Part shown: piece after piece, positions 1-7,588 of the stretch
How the letters are laid out: every line of letters starts with the position of its first letter
Numbering within the stretch: position 1 is the stretch's first letter
From: Desulfofundulus kuznetsovii DSM 6115
Lineage (GTDB): Bacteria > Bacillota > Desulfotomaculia > Desulfotomaculales > Desulfovirgulaceae
NCBI RefSeq assembly: GCF_000214705.1
Contig: NC_015573.1
Span: forward strand, 1,139,001 to 1,203,000
DNA: 64,000 bases
Reading direction: 5' to 3'
Translations under genes and position numbers: made by a program
The notes under the pieces: generated by a model
The model's database searches: none
Seen by the model: the letters and a program-made list of their open reading frames with translations, nothing else
What the model was told of the DNA's origin: nothing

Positions 1-1047
1 AACTGAAGAGAATCTGTTATTCGGTAATGGCGCAGGGAAATTACCTTTTGTGCCCAGTAAAAGCAATTCATGTTGGCCCCTAAACCAGTAGCCCATGCCG
101 ATTATTTCCTTATCCCAGACGGCGCAGGTGCGGTAAGTAAACCCCCAGGCACGCATGACCTCTAAAGCTTCCTCAAGTTTCGGTGCAGTTGCCCATAGAA
201 GGAGTACTGCGTCGTCAGCGGCCGGTATTTCCAGAGCCTTGATTTCCTCTAAAGTCATGGTCGGGTAGTGGTTTTCAATCGCCCTGTTTTCTGTTTCCAC
301 AAACTCATACTGCCAGGGAGGATCTGCGAGAATAACGTCGTATTTTCCCTCAGGCAATGGTGGGTTGTCTTTAAGCTGATCGGCTTTCAGTTTCCGTTTA
401 GCCCCACGTGGGTTCTTTGCTTCCCCAGAAATAAGTAAACGGACGACGTTTATTTGTTCGTCCGGTTCCATACGGGCTATATCAAGCAGTTCCTTTTTGC
501 TGTCCTCCCACGGTGTGCCACAAATGGCCTCCTTAACCTCTCCCGTTAGCTTCTCGGCTATCTGGATATCTTCTTGAATTGTCCTGGGTGACAAGCCAGT
601 TTTCTTTGCGGTATCGGTGGTGAAAGCAGAGGGTGTGTTTTCTCGAAGCGCGCCGGGCGCGTTTCGGTACTGTTTCAGGTTAGCCCTCTTCCGTTCCTCA
701 GCCTTCGCCTCCGGGTACTTCGCCTCGTATATCTCTTTCCGCCGCTTAAGGTGTTCGGCACGCTGGAGGACTGTCAGTTCAGCGCGTATTAAGTTCTCGT
801 CTATTTCGGCCAGTTCGGCGTCGATGGTGTCGTAATCTTTGATGATACAGTCTATTTCATGCCAGCCAAGGAGTTTGCACGCCTCCAGGCGGTGCAGGCC
901 GGAGATAAGGACGTTGTCAGGAGTGACGGTAATTGGGTTGAGCAGACCGATTTCCTTTATGCTGGAGGCCAATTCTTCTACTGCGTTCTGATTCAAGGTA
1001 CGCTTGCGTGTGGCCGGTATAATGATGTCGGCAATTGATTTGCGCAT
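1..1047 (-). CDS. ParB-like / MT-A70 adenine methyltransferase fusion (partial, 3' end outside window)
   Basis: The 349 codons seen from the ATG at 1047 stay open to the window edge, so the C-terminus is missing. A GGGAGG site lies just upstream of the start. The N-terminal ~90 residues look like a ParB/Srx nuclease-type domain (ISGLHRLEA motif near residue 50). Residues ~235-349 carry the MT-A70 signature: DPPW at 242-245, then a LLLWAT segment. MT-A70 enzymes transfer a methyl group from SAM to the N6 of adenine. ParB-MT-A70 fusions are common in prophages and mobile elements, where they may modify the element's DNA; that role is inferred. It is the last gene visible in a minus-strand cassette that also holds a phosphoesterase and two sigma-like proteins. 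Confidence 0.85.
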   Translation of the reverse strand, partial: MRKSIADIIIPATRKRTLNQNAVEELASSIKEIGLLNPITVTPDNVLISGLHRLEACKLLGWHEIDCIIKDYDTIDAELAEIDENLIRAELTVLQRAEHLKRRKEIYEAKYPEAKAEERKRANLKQYRNAPGALRENTPSAFTTDTAKKTGLSPRTIQEDIQIAEKLTGEVKEAICGTPWEDSKKELLDIARMEPDEQINVVRLLISGEAKNPRGAKRKLKADQLKDNPPLPEGKYDVILADPPWQYEFVETENRAIENHYPTMTLEEIKALEIPAADDAVLLLWATAPKLEEALEVMRAWGFTYRTCAVWDKEIIGMGYWFRGQHELLLLGTKGNFPAPLPNNRFSSV

Positions 1048-1100
1048 AATGTGTTCCTCCCTTTGCATTTTGACTGGTAAAATGGTAGGTGTGGATTGCA

Positions 1101-1940
1101 TTATTCCGCCTCCAGAGTGATAAACTCGGGCATGAATCTCTCCACTTTGCCCCCTCGGGTGGTGATAGTCAGGATACAGGCAGAAATGGCTGGGCGCAGG
1201 CCTTTGCGCCGTAGGTAGGGTGTTTGATGTTGAGTAGTCCCACAGAGGATAATGTGGACTCCCTGGTAGACGAAATAACCCGTGGTATGGTAGTGGCCTG
1301 TGAGGAGGATGTCCGGGCGTTCCTGTGGAGGCATGGCGTCAACGAACTTCTGCGCCCGGTAGGATATAGCTTGAGTAAGACCGGCTTCCGGGTGCGCCAG
1401 GCCGATGCGGACGCCAGCCAGTTTGATAGTGGCGTACAAGTCGCCGAGGTGTTCGATATCGTCTCGTTGTTGGGCTATGATGGGCAGCGGGTTCAGGCCT
1501 CCGGTTTTGATGTAGGAGGTGTCGTGGTTACCGGCGAGGACCAGGGTTTTGATCCCCTCACGACGCGGGTAGTTCTCGACGGCGTAGGTGATATGGGCGT
1601 CCAAAGAAGCCGGGAGGGCGAGTTCTGCCAGGTGGCCCCGGTAGACGTTGAGGCCGTCTAGGAAGTCGCCGCAGTGGAGGACGGTGGTTATGTTGCGCTG
1701 TTGGCAGAGGTCGTAGAATCGGTTTAGGGCTTCGATAGAAGCATAGCGCGAGGCCAGGTGGGTGTCGCTGATAACGCCGATGGTAAGTTCCTGGGCGGGT
1801 TCCCGGGCGTAGGCTTCGGGCAGGTGACGTTTAAGCCAGCGCCGCAGAGAGCGTTCGTTTCTATTGAGGCGGCGGGCGAGTTCAGCAATGCTTCCGTATT
1901 CGTCGAGCAGCTGTTGGGCCTGTTCTGGTGTTAGTCGCAC
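1101..1940 (-). CDS. HTH-fused calcineurin-like metallophosphoesterase (phage type)
   Basis: 279 aa, GTG start behind GGGAGG. Residues ~1-45 form a helix-turn-helix resembling a homeodomain/small-terminase DNA-binding region (SIAELARRLNRNERSLRRWL). Residues ~50-270 are a calcineurin-like phosphoesterase with the metal-binding motifs in order: SDTH, GDF, GNHD and GHYH. This is consistent with a two-metal phosphodiesterase or nuclease. The gene overlaps the upstream sigma-like gene by 10 bp, which implies translational coupling. The DNA-binding head suggests it acts on nucleic acid. The substrate cannot be told from sequence. Confidence 0.8.
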   Translation of the reverse strand: MRLTPEQAQQLLDEYGSIAELARRLNRNERSLRRWLKRHLPEAYAREPAQELTIGVISDTHLASRYASIEALNRFYDLCQQRNITTVLHCGDFLDGLNVYRGHLAELALPASLDAHITYAVENYPRREGIKTLVLAGNHDTSYIKTGGLNPLPIIAQQRDDIEHLGDLYATIKLAGVRIGLAHPEAGLTQAISYRAQKFVDAMPPQERPDILLTGHYHTTGYFVYQGVHIILCGTTQHQTPYLRRKGLRPAISACILTITTRGGKVERFMPEFITLEAE

Positions 1941-2242
1941 TGTTCCATTTCCTCCCTGAAACTTTTGACCTTGCCACGGGCACGCTGAAGCAGGGTGTGG
2001 ACGTTTCCTGGTGAGACATGAAGCAGGGCCGCCGCCTCGCGGTGCGACAGCCCCTCGCCGACCACAAGTTTAAAAGCCTCCCGCTCCAAAGGAGTGAGGA
2101 GCGAGAGGGCTTTTTGAAGCATGGCCTGTTTGTCTGGTGGGAGAGGGCGGGAAGGTGGCGGCACAGCCGGCCGCCCGTGGAGGTAAGGGAGTTTAGAGGG
2201 ATCGACCGGGACTTCACGCTTGCGTCTGGGCATGGGTTTCAC
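1931..2242 (-). CDS. Sigma-70 region 4-like HTH protein
   Basis: 103 aa. The C-terminal half matches a sigma-70 region 4 / LuxR-like HTH (LTPLEREAFKLVVGEGLSHR followed by EAAALLHVSPGNVHTLLQRA). The N-terminal ~35 residues are proline-rich and basic. There is no region 2, so it cannot be a complete sigma factor. Small region-4-only proteins often serve as late transcription regulators in prophages. The GTG at 2242 and the ATG at 2233 are both possible starts. It overlaps the gene upstream by 29 bp and the phosphoesterase downstream by 10 bp. Function is inferred. Confidence 0.7.
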   Translation of the reverse strand: MKPMPRRKREVPVDPSKLPYLHGRPAVPPPSRPLPPDKQAMLQKALSLLTPLEREAFKLVVGEGLSHREAAALLHVSPGNVHTLLQRARGKVKSFREEMEQCD

Positions 2243-2846
2243 CCGCTTTCGCGAGGACGTATGTGCCTTTGTTGATCCGGCGCACCAGACCGCGGCGGGC
2301 GAGTTTGACCATAGTCATGTTGATGGCACGGCGAGGCCGGCCGAGTGTGCGGGCCAGATCTTCCGTAGTCATAGGGCCAGATCGAAGGGCTTCGAGGATG
2401 GGTTGCTTCAGCGGGTGCGATGCGTCCCGGCAGGCCGATTGAGTCAGTTCGGCCGCCACCCGGGCAAGGTGGAGTGGAGACGGGTGAGTGTCGTGTTCCT
2501 CGGCGATTTGTTGAAGCAGGTGGAATAGGTTGCGCCAGAGGGTGATTCTGTCAATGGCACGGTTCAGTGTTTGCTGTATGGCCTGGAAAGACGTCCCCGT
2601 GACGGCGGCTATCTGTCGTAGCGGCATTCGGTGGCCGATGTATAAGATAAATGCCTGCCGCTGGGTGGGCGTTAACACTGACAGGGCGGCTTCGATAAGC
2701 GGCTGGGCAAGTTCAATATCCAGCCGACGTTCTACCTCGTCAAGGTTATCGTCGTGGTATGCCAGTTGACGAAGGCAATCGTCCTTTATTATCCTGTCGC
2801 CGTCGTCGACGTGGCGTAAATCCTCAAGATACAAAGTAACTGGCAT
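2214..2846 (-). CDS. Sigma-70 region 4-like plus winged-helix regulator
   Basis: 210 aa, ATG preceded by GGGGAGG. Residues ~55-105 resemble sigma region 4 (LTPTQRQAFILYIGHRMPLR, then a recognition-helix-like TGTSFQAIQQTLNRA). Residues ~145-200 form a winged helix (PMTTEDLARTLGRPRRAI, then RRGLVRRINKGTYVLA). Two consecutive genes with sigma-4-like modules point to a regulatory switch region of a mobile element. A hairpin lies just upstream of the start. No close functional assignment can be made. Confidence 0.65.
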   Translation of the reverse strand: MPVTLYLEDLRHVDDGDRIIKDDCLRQLAYHDDNLDEVERRLDIELAQPLIEAALSVLTPTQRQAFILYIGHRMPLRQIAAVTGTSFQAIQQTLNRAIDRITLWRNLFHLLQQIAEEHDTHPSPLHLARVAAELTQSACRDASHPLKQPILEALRSGPMTTEDLARTLGRPRRAINMTMVKLARRGLVRRINKGTYVLAKAGETHAQTQA

Positions 2847-2871
2847 GGTGTAAACCTCCCCATAAACGAAG

Positions 2872-2906
2872 AAGCCCCGCCGGGCCTATGTTAGGCCGGC
2901 GGGTGG
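2872..2906 (-). terminator. Hairpin, probable terminator/attenuator
   Basis: A 12-13 bp GC-rich stem (CCCGCCGGGCCTA at 2876-2888 with its complement at 2892-2903, one bulge) has a 3-nt loop. It lies between the 104-aa gene and the start of the 210-aa gene on the minus strand. The downstream T tract is weak (CTTCTTCGTTT), so partial read-through is possible. Confidence 0.5.
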
Positions 2907-2910
2907 TTGT

Positions 2911-3225
2911 TTATCGAGACCTAGTTTCGATGACGTCGTAGCCCGACCAACTTAAAGACTGTGCTTTCTGGCGGCGCTGCTCCTCTTCCTCGGCCAGAGT
3001 CATGTCAGACTGTTCGTCGTCGGCGAGGACGCGGGCGAACAGGCGCAGTTCGGCAATTAGAGTAGGATCGAAGCCTGCCAGGCGGGCCTGTTCAAGAAAG
3101 CGTTCGATTGTCGCCAGCTGTTCGTTGCGACGCCAACAGGCTTCGTATTCGTCTAAAGTTGAGGCAAGTTGTTTGATTTGTTTCTCAATGCGATCAATAG
3201 ACTCGGCAATATTTGGTTTAAGCAT
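2911..3225 (-). CDS. Hypothetical coiled-coil protein
   Basis: 104 aa, ATG with AAGGAGTG seven bases upstream, so translation is well supported. It is highly charged and predicted to be largely helical (heptad-like stretch at ~5-60) with an acidic run (LAEEEEQRRQKAQ) near residue 80. No family is recognised. It is the first gene of the minus-strand cassette and is divergent from the tRNA fragment. By context it is a mobile-element accessory or regulatory protein. Confidence 0.6.
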   Translation of the reverse strand: MLKPNIAESIDRIEKQIKQLASTLDEYEACWRRNEQLATIERFLEQARLAGFDPTLIAELRLFARVLADDEQSDMTLAEEEEQRRQKAQSLSWSGYDVIETRSR

Positions 3226-3391
3226 GTTTCAATCACTCCTTGGAAGGAATTTGGGAAGTGAGTGTGGAATATAGAAGTCCAGGACTGCCCTTCTTAATAG
3301 GGTGTCGTAAAACAATAGTAACGGGTGGCTGGCTGAGGGAGTGTCCAGAAAACCCAGTAATGACGCGGGTTTGCGGGTTTGTGTCCGTGAG

Positions 3392-3454
3392 GAGGACTTA
3401 AAATCCCGGGGGTGTTATGCACCCGTACCGGTTCAAGTCCGGTCTCCGGCACCA
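3392..3454 (+). pseudogene. 3' half of tRNA-Leu(TAA), likely attachment-site remnant
   Basis: The sequence reads as a tRNA-Leu from the anticodon loop onwards: CTTAAAA loop, variable arm GGGTG-TTATG-CACCC, T arm ACCGG-TTCAAGT-CCGGT, acceptor strand and encoded CCA. No matching 5' acceptor strand (GCCGGAG-like) or D arm lies in the ~90 bases upstream, and the anticodon stem is mismatched on its 5' side. Tyrosine recombinases commonly leave such a duplicated tRNA 3' end. A broken integrase gene ends 50 bp away. Confidence 0.75.
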
Positions 3455-3504
3455 GAAAAATCAAGGGTTGCACGGTTTAGCGGGTACCTTAAAAGTGGTG
3501 CCCG

Positions 3505-4050
3505 CTAGGCTTTTTTGGTGCCCATTTGGTGCCCGAACAAATCCTGTAATTTCTCCACCACTTCCTTTTGTATCGTAGGGATAATGTGGGAGTAAGTGTC
3601 CAAGGTGAGGATAACCGTTTGGTGGCCCAGCCGCTCCTGGACCACTTTCGGGTGAACTCCCCTGGGCCAGGAGGATGGTGGCGTGCAGGTGGCGCAGGTT
3701 GTGGAAGCGCAGGCCGGAAAGCTCCAGCCTGTCCACAAGGGCTTTTAACCAGTGGCTTATGTTGGACGGTCCTCTGGCCGCCCGTCAGTTCGGGGAAAAA
3801 CCAGGCCGTGGTCCTGGTATCGCTCGCCCAGGCGCATCCTGTTTTCTAGCTGCTTGCGCCGGTGTTCTTTCAGGACATCCATCAGAACCGGTGGGATTAG
3901 GATCTGCCGGCAGCTTTTTTGCGACTTGGGGTCCGTAAAAATAAACCCCTGCCCGGGCAATTACTGGAGCGTCTGGCGTATGGAAATGGTGCCCGTATTG
4001 GTGTCCACGTCCTACCACCGCAGACCCAGGAGCTCAGCCCTGCGCAGCCG
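3505..4050 (-). pseudogene. Tyrosine recombinase (phage integrase) pseudogene, C-terminal catalytic part
   Basis: Minus-strand fragments line up as one integrase broken across frames. RRAELLGLRW (first catalytic Arg region) is followed by a TAG, then DVDTNTGTISIRQTLQ, a TAA, and a stretch from FIFTDPKSQKS to GLVFPRTDGRP. A frame change near 3757 leads to ISHWLKALVDRLELSGLRFHN-LRH (the HxxR box). A second frame change near 3655 leads to KVVQERLGHQTVILTLDTYS with the GH and the nucleophile Tyr, and the true stop at 3505. At least two nonsense codons and two frameshifts make it inactive. The N-terminal arm-binding domain is gone. Confidence 0.85.
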
Positions 4051-4070
4051 GTGAATATGGCCGTGCATAT

Positions 4071-4280
4071 ATTATGGGCGGTGGTAATCCCAGCCGGACA
4101 GGTAACGGTCTCTTCCTGTGGATTGTGGATAAATTTCCCGTTGGCCAGGTCTTCGGCAATGGCTTTCGGATGGGGAGGGGCCACCAGCTGACATCTTTCT
4201 TCCCGAAGAGCACGGCGGTTTTCACCGGTGCCGTAGATCCCATCGGCAAGCATTTTCTCCGGATTAAGACCGGCTTCTTT
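4071..4280 (-). pseudogene. Transposase fragment (IS1182-like DDE family)
   Basis: About 70 codons resemble the C-terminal part of IS1182-type transposases: LNPEKMLADGIYGTGENRRA, then LVAPPHP and VTCPAGITT. A TGA precedes the fragment and it runs out at about 4071, where the integrase homology begins. It is a remnant without visible terminal inverted repeats. Family assignment comes from motif memory, not a search. Confidence 0.6.
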
Positions 4281-4565
4281 TCAACAGGAGGGCGAGCAAG
4301 CCATTTTTTCCATTGACCGGGGTGTACACCAGGTTTATAATAGTCCTTGGAAACATACGTTTGGGGGCATTCTTTAACAAAAGGCGTTTATGATTATCTT
4401 TTAGCTTCACCATTGAATAGATTGGATTAAGCCGGCATAAAACCTGTTTTAAGGGAACAGGGAAGTTCCCCTGGGGCGCAAGGGTGACCAGCCTGGCTAA
4501 CCTTTACGCGAGTATGGTAAAAAAGGGAGGTGTCTTCCCGCTCCCAGTTGAGCCGGGTGAATCCT

Positions 4566-5246
4566 ATGGTGATCGTTTTGGATCTCGGGCATGGTGGCCG
4601 GGATCCCGGGGCTGTTGGTTCTGGCCTGCAAGAAAAAGACGTGGTTTTAACCCTGGGGCGTCAGGTGCTGTCCTTTTTAGAGGATTACCAGGTTAAGGTT
4701 ATTCCCACCCGCACCAGTGATGTTTATGTTTCCCTGGATGCCCGGGCAAACCTGGCCAACCACCACAAGGCTGATTTCTTTTGTTCCCTGCATGTTAACT
4801 CAGGCGGAGGGAGCGGTTTTGAAAGTTACATTCATCCCGACGCCTCGCAGGAAAGCCAATCAATGGCAAATACGCTGCACCGGGAAGTGGCCAAATTTTA
4901 CCTTGGGCGGGGCTTCCCCGACCGGGGTTTGAAGAGGGCCAATTTTGCCGTCCTAAGGAAGACAACGATGCCAGCTGTACTTCTGGAAAATCTTTTTATA
5001 GATAACCCCCAGGATGCCGCCTGTCTTGCCGATGCGGTTTTTCTGCGGGATCTGGCATTTGCCATCACCGGGGGTCTTGCACGGGCTCTAGGTTTGAAAA
5101 AACGCACCGGTTGGGATCCCGGTGAGGAAATTAAACGTTTGAAGGAACGCGGCCTTATTACCGGTGACCATGCTCCCAATGCAGCCGTTACCTGGGGTGA
5201 ACTGGCAACGGTCTTGAACCGCCTGCTGGACCGCATTGAAAAGTAA
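4566..5246 (+). CDS. N-acetylmuramoyl-L-alanine amidase (Amidase_3)
   Basis: 226 aa from the ATG at 4566 (MVIVLDLGHGG). A GTG at 4530 in the same frame would add 12 residues but sits directly on the SD. Amidase_3 is a zinc amidase that cuts the MurNAc-L-Ala bond. Visible motifs are LGHGGRDPGA (first His), a SLHVNSG segment (second His) and LLENLF (Glu). There is no signal peptide. The C-terminal ~45 residues (EEIKRLKERGLITGDHA onward) resemble a single S-layer-homology-like motif. Such unexported amidases are typical phage endolysins, and it lies beside an integration scar, so a prophage origin is possible; a CwlD-like role is the alternative. Confidence 0.85.
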   Translation: MVIVLDLGHGGRDPGAVGSGLQEKDVVLTLGRQVLSFLEDYQVKVIPTRTSDVYVSLDARANLANHHKADFFCSLHVNSGGGSGFESYIHPDASQESQSMANTLHREVAKFYLGRGFPDRGLKRANFAVLRKTTMPAVLLENLFIDNPQDAACLADAVFLRDLAFAITGGLARALGLKKRTGWDPGEEIKRLKERGLITGDHAPNAAVTWGELATVLNRLLDRIEK

Positions 5247-5400
5247 GAGAAAGTGTTCCGGAGGGGATAGGAAAGGCGTGCCACAGATAGTGTTAAATTC
5301 TGAATCACTGAGGGGGAGGGGGGTAACCCTGGCCTCTTAGGAAAAAATATGCTAAACTTTTATGTAAGAAAAAATACTAACGAGGCGAGGGATTGTGGAA

Positions 5401-6249
5401 ATGGACGAAACAAAATGCAGTTGTAATGACAAGGGTGCCGGGCGGTGCAACACAGGACAATGTACCGGTTCTTCCTTCTTGCCCCAAAACGAAGCCAGTG
5501 ATATTAGAAAGGTTATTGCCGTAATGAGCGGAAAGGGAGGGGTGGGCAAGTCATCGGTCAGCGCCCTGTTGGCCGTTGCCCTGGCCCGCCGGGGTTATAA
5601 GGTTGGCATCCTGGATGCGGACATTACCGGTCCCAGTATTCCTAAAATTTTCGGGCTGGTTGACCGTCCTGAACAGTTCAAGAACTATATTTTACCGGTG
5701 AAAACGTCACTGGGTATTCAAGTTATGTCATTGAACCTTTTCCTGCCTCAAGAGGACGATCCCGTAATCTGGCGCGGTCCTATCCTTGCCAGTGCGGTAA
5801 AACAATTTTGGAGCGATGTAGCTTGGGGCGAGCTGGATTACTTAATTGTGGACATGCCTCCGGGTACCGGGGACGTTCCCCTGACAGTAATGCAATCGCT
5901 ACCCTTGAATGGACTGGTGGCAGTCTCTTCCCCCCAGGATCTAGCCATGATGGTGGTAAGCAAAACCATCAAAATGGCCCGGCAGGCCTGTATTCCCATC
6001 CTGGGGCTGGTGGAGAACATGAGTTATATCGCTTGTCCCCATTGTGGCGAAAAAATTCAACCCTTTGGTAACGGTAGTGTAAAAGATGCGGCGAGTAAAA
6101 CAGGGTTGCCCTTGCTGGCCGTTTTACCCGTGGACCCGGAGTTGGCCAAACTGGCCGATGCCGGGCGCATTGAGGACTATGAGGGAACATCTCTTAAAAA
6201 TATAGAACCACTGGTGGAGGTAGTCGAAAATCAAAAATATCCGGTCTGA
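5401..6249 (+). CDS. Mrp/NBP35-family P-loop ATPase, Fe-S cluster carrier
   Basis: Mrp proteins assemble and transfer [4Fe-4S] clusters in the cytoplasm. The start is ATG 5401 (GAGGG nine bases upstream; GTG 5395 is possible). The deviant Walker A MSGKGGVGKS lies at ~42, followed by DADITGPSIPKIF, the switch segment DMPPGTGDVPL and the C-terminal ACPHCG cysteine pair that bridges the cluster dimer. The N-terminus has an extra cysteine group (C6, C8, C16, C21), reminiscent of the N-terminal cluster of eukaryotic Nbp35, which short bacterial Mrp proteins lack. It stands alone between the amidase and htrA. Confidence 0.9.
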   Translation: MDETKCSCNDKGAGRCNTGQCTGSSFLPQNEASDIRKVIAVMSGKGGVGKSSVSALLAVALARRGYKVGILDADITGPSIPKIFGLVDRPEQFKNYILPVKTSLGIQVMSLNLFLPQEDDPVIWRGPILASAVKQFWSDVAWGELDYLIVDMPPGTGDVPLTVMQSLPLNGLVAVSSPQDLAMMVVSKTIKMARQACIPILGLVENMSYIACPHCGEKIQPFGNGSVKDAASKTGLPLLAVLPVDPELAKLADAGRIEDYEGTSLKNIEPLVEVVENQKYPV

Positions 6250-6406
6250 CCAGAGTTTTTTTCTTTATACACCGAGACCGGGGAAGCAATTTTCTGTTCT
6301 TTTACGCGAAACAACCCAAATAAGTGACTTATTATCCCTGAACCCTGTTGTTTCTTGCCTCTTGATGGATTATCATATTGTTGAGGCGAAAGGAGTGTGA
6401 AAATGC

Positions 6407-7558
6407 GTGCAAAACTGGAAGCGGACCCTGGCCTTTGTTGCGCTGGCGGCCTTTGTGGCCGGTGTAATGTTTGCCGGTGGTTGTTTGCTGGTTAACGATC
6501 TCAAGCCGCAAAAAGACGGGATACCCCAGGTCAATAACGTGGCCAACGCTATGCCCGGTGTCGGCCCCGGTACGGTGGCTGATATTGTTTCCAAGGCCGG
6601 GCCGGCCGTGGTGAAGATCGATACGGTGAAGATCCGGAATAGCGGGCGGGTGGATCCTTTCTTTGACGATCCTTTCTTCCGGCAATTTTTTGGTGGACCC
6701 TTTGGGTTTCAATCCCAGCCCCGGGAGGAACGGGGCATTGGTTCCGGCTTTATTATGTCCCAGGACGGCTACATTCTTACCAACGAGCACGTAATCGACG
6801 GAGCCCAAAAGATAACCGTAACCATCCAGGGATTCGACCAGCCCCTGCCGGCCAGGGTAGTCGGTGCCGACTACGACCTGGACCTGGCCGTGTTAAAAGT
6901 TGATGCCGGCAAGTCCCTGCCCACTTTGAAGATGGGGGATTCCAATAAAATCCGTGTGGGAGACTGGGTGATCGCCATTGGCAATCCCTTCGGGCTGGAT
7001 CACACAGTAACGGTAGGGGTGATCAGTGCCAAAGGCCGGCCGGTTACGGTGGAAAACCGGCGCTACAAAAACCTTTTGCAAACCGATGCCTCCATTAACC
7101 CGGGTAACAGTGGCGGCCCGCTCTTGAATCTCAATGGTGAAGTGGTGGGCATTAACACTGCTGTAGCCCAGGCCCAGGGTATTGGCTTTGCCATTCCCAC
7201 CAGCACAGTCAAGGAGGTTTTAAACCAGCTCCTCCAGGGTAATGGAAAGGGGCGTCCCTGGTTAGGCGTGCAGATGCAGCCCGTAACTGAAGAAATTGCT
7301 GCTTATCTGGAACTGCCGGCGGCAGCAGGGGCGCTGGTGGTAGGTGTTATCCCGGGCAGCCCGGCAGATAATGCGGGATTGGTGCAGGGGGATGTGATCT
7401 TACAGGTGGATAACCAGAAGATTGGAAACCCCGATGATGTGGTGAGTATCATCCAGAAGAGCAAGGTGGGTCAGCGGGTGGTGCTGCAAATCTATCGTAA
7501 CGGCCGGGCCCGCTATGTTCCCTTAATCCTTGCCGAAAAACCCCCACAATTGCGCTGA
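6407..7558 (+). CDS. HtrA/DegP-type trypsin-like serine protease with PDZ domain
   Basis: 383 aa, GTG start nine bases after AAAGGAGTG. A hydrophobic N-terminal segment (~8-28) acts as signal anchor, so the protease works outside the membrane on misfolded proteins. The catalytic triad reads His128 (TNEHVID), Asp159 (DLDLAVLK) and Ser235 (NPGNSGGPLL). One PDZ domain covers ~285-375 (RPWLGVQMQP, then GVIPGSPADNAGL). It is S1C family, HtrA/YkdA/YvtA-like in length. The gene ends at a strong bidirectional terminator. Confidence 0.93.
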   Translation: MQNWKRTLAFVALAAFVAGVMFAGGCLLVNDLKPQKDGIPQVNNVANAMPGVGPGTVADIVSKAGPAVVKIDTVKIRNSGRVDPFFDDPFFRQFFGGPFGFQSQPREERGIGSGFIMSQDGYILTNEHVIDGAQKITVTIQGFDQPLPARVVGADYDLDLAVLKVDAGKSLPTLKMGDSNKIRVGDWVIAIGNPFGLDHTVTVGVISAKGRPVTVENRRYKNLLQTDASINPGNSGGPLLNLNGEVVGINTAVAQAQGIGFAIPTSTVKEVLNQLLQGNGKGRPWLGVQMQPVTEEIAAYLELPAAAGALVVGVIPGSPADNAGLVQGDVILQVDNQKIGNPDDVVSIIQKSKVGQRVVLQIYRNGRARYVPLILAEKPPQLR

Positions 7559-7560
7559 AA

Positions 7561-7588
7561 AATACCCCTTCCTTCAGGAAGGGGTATT
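7561..7588. terminator. Bidirectional terminator htrA / acyl-CoA ligase
   Basis: A perfect 12-bp stem AATACCCCTTCC / GGAAGGGGTATT with a TTCA loop has A-rich and T-rich flanks on each side. It serves both htrA (+) and the convergent ligase gene (-), overlapping the last codons of the latter. Confidence 0.9.

Noticed and set aside
1224-1661. 145-codon plus-strand frame opposite the phosphoesterase
   Set aside because: Antisense shadow of a gene with complete catalytic motifs; no ribosome site or recognisable domain.
4395-4525. Possible c-di-GMP-like riboswitch before the amidase (GGGGCGCAAGGG and AGCCTGGCTAACC)
   Set aside because: The required upstream GCAAACC and GNRA hairpin parts do not fit, so only a GGGAAC/GTTCCC hairpin can be stated.
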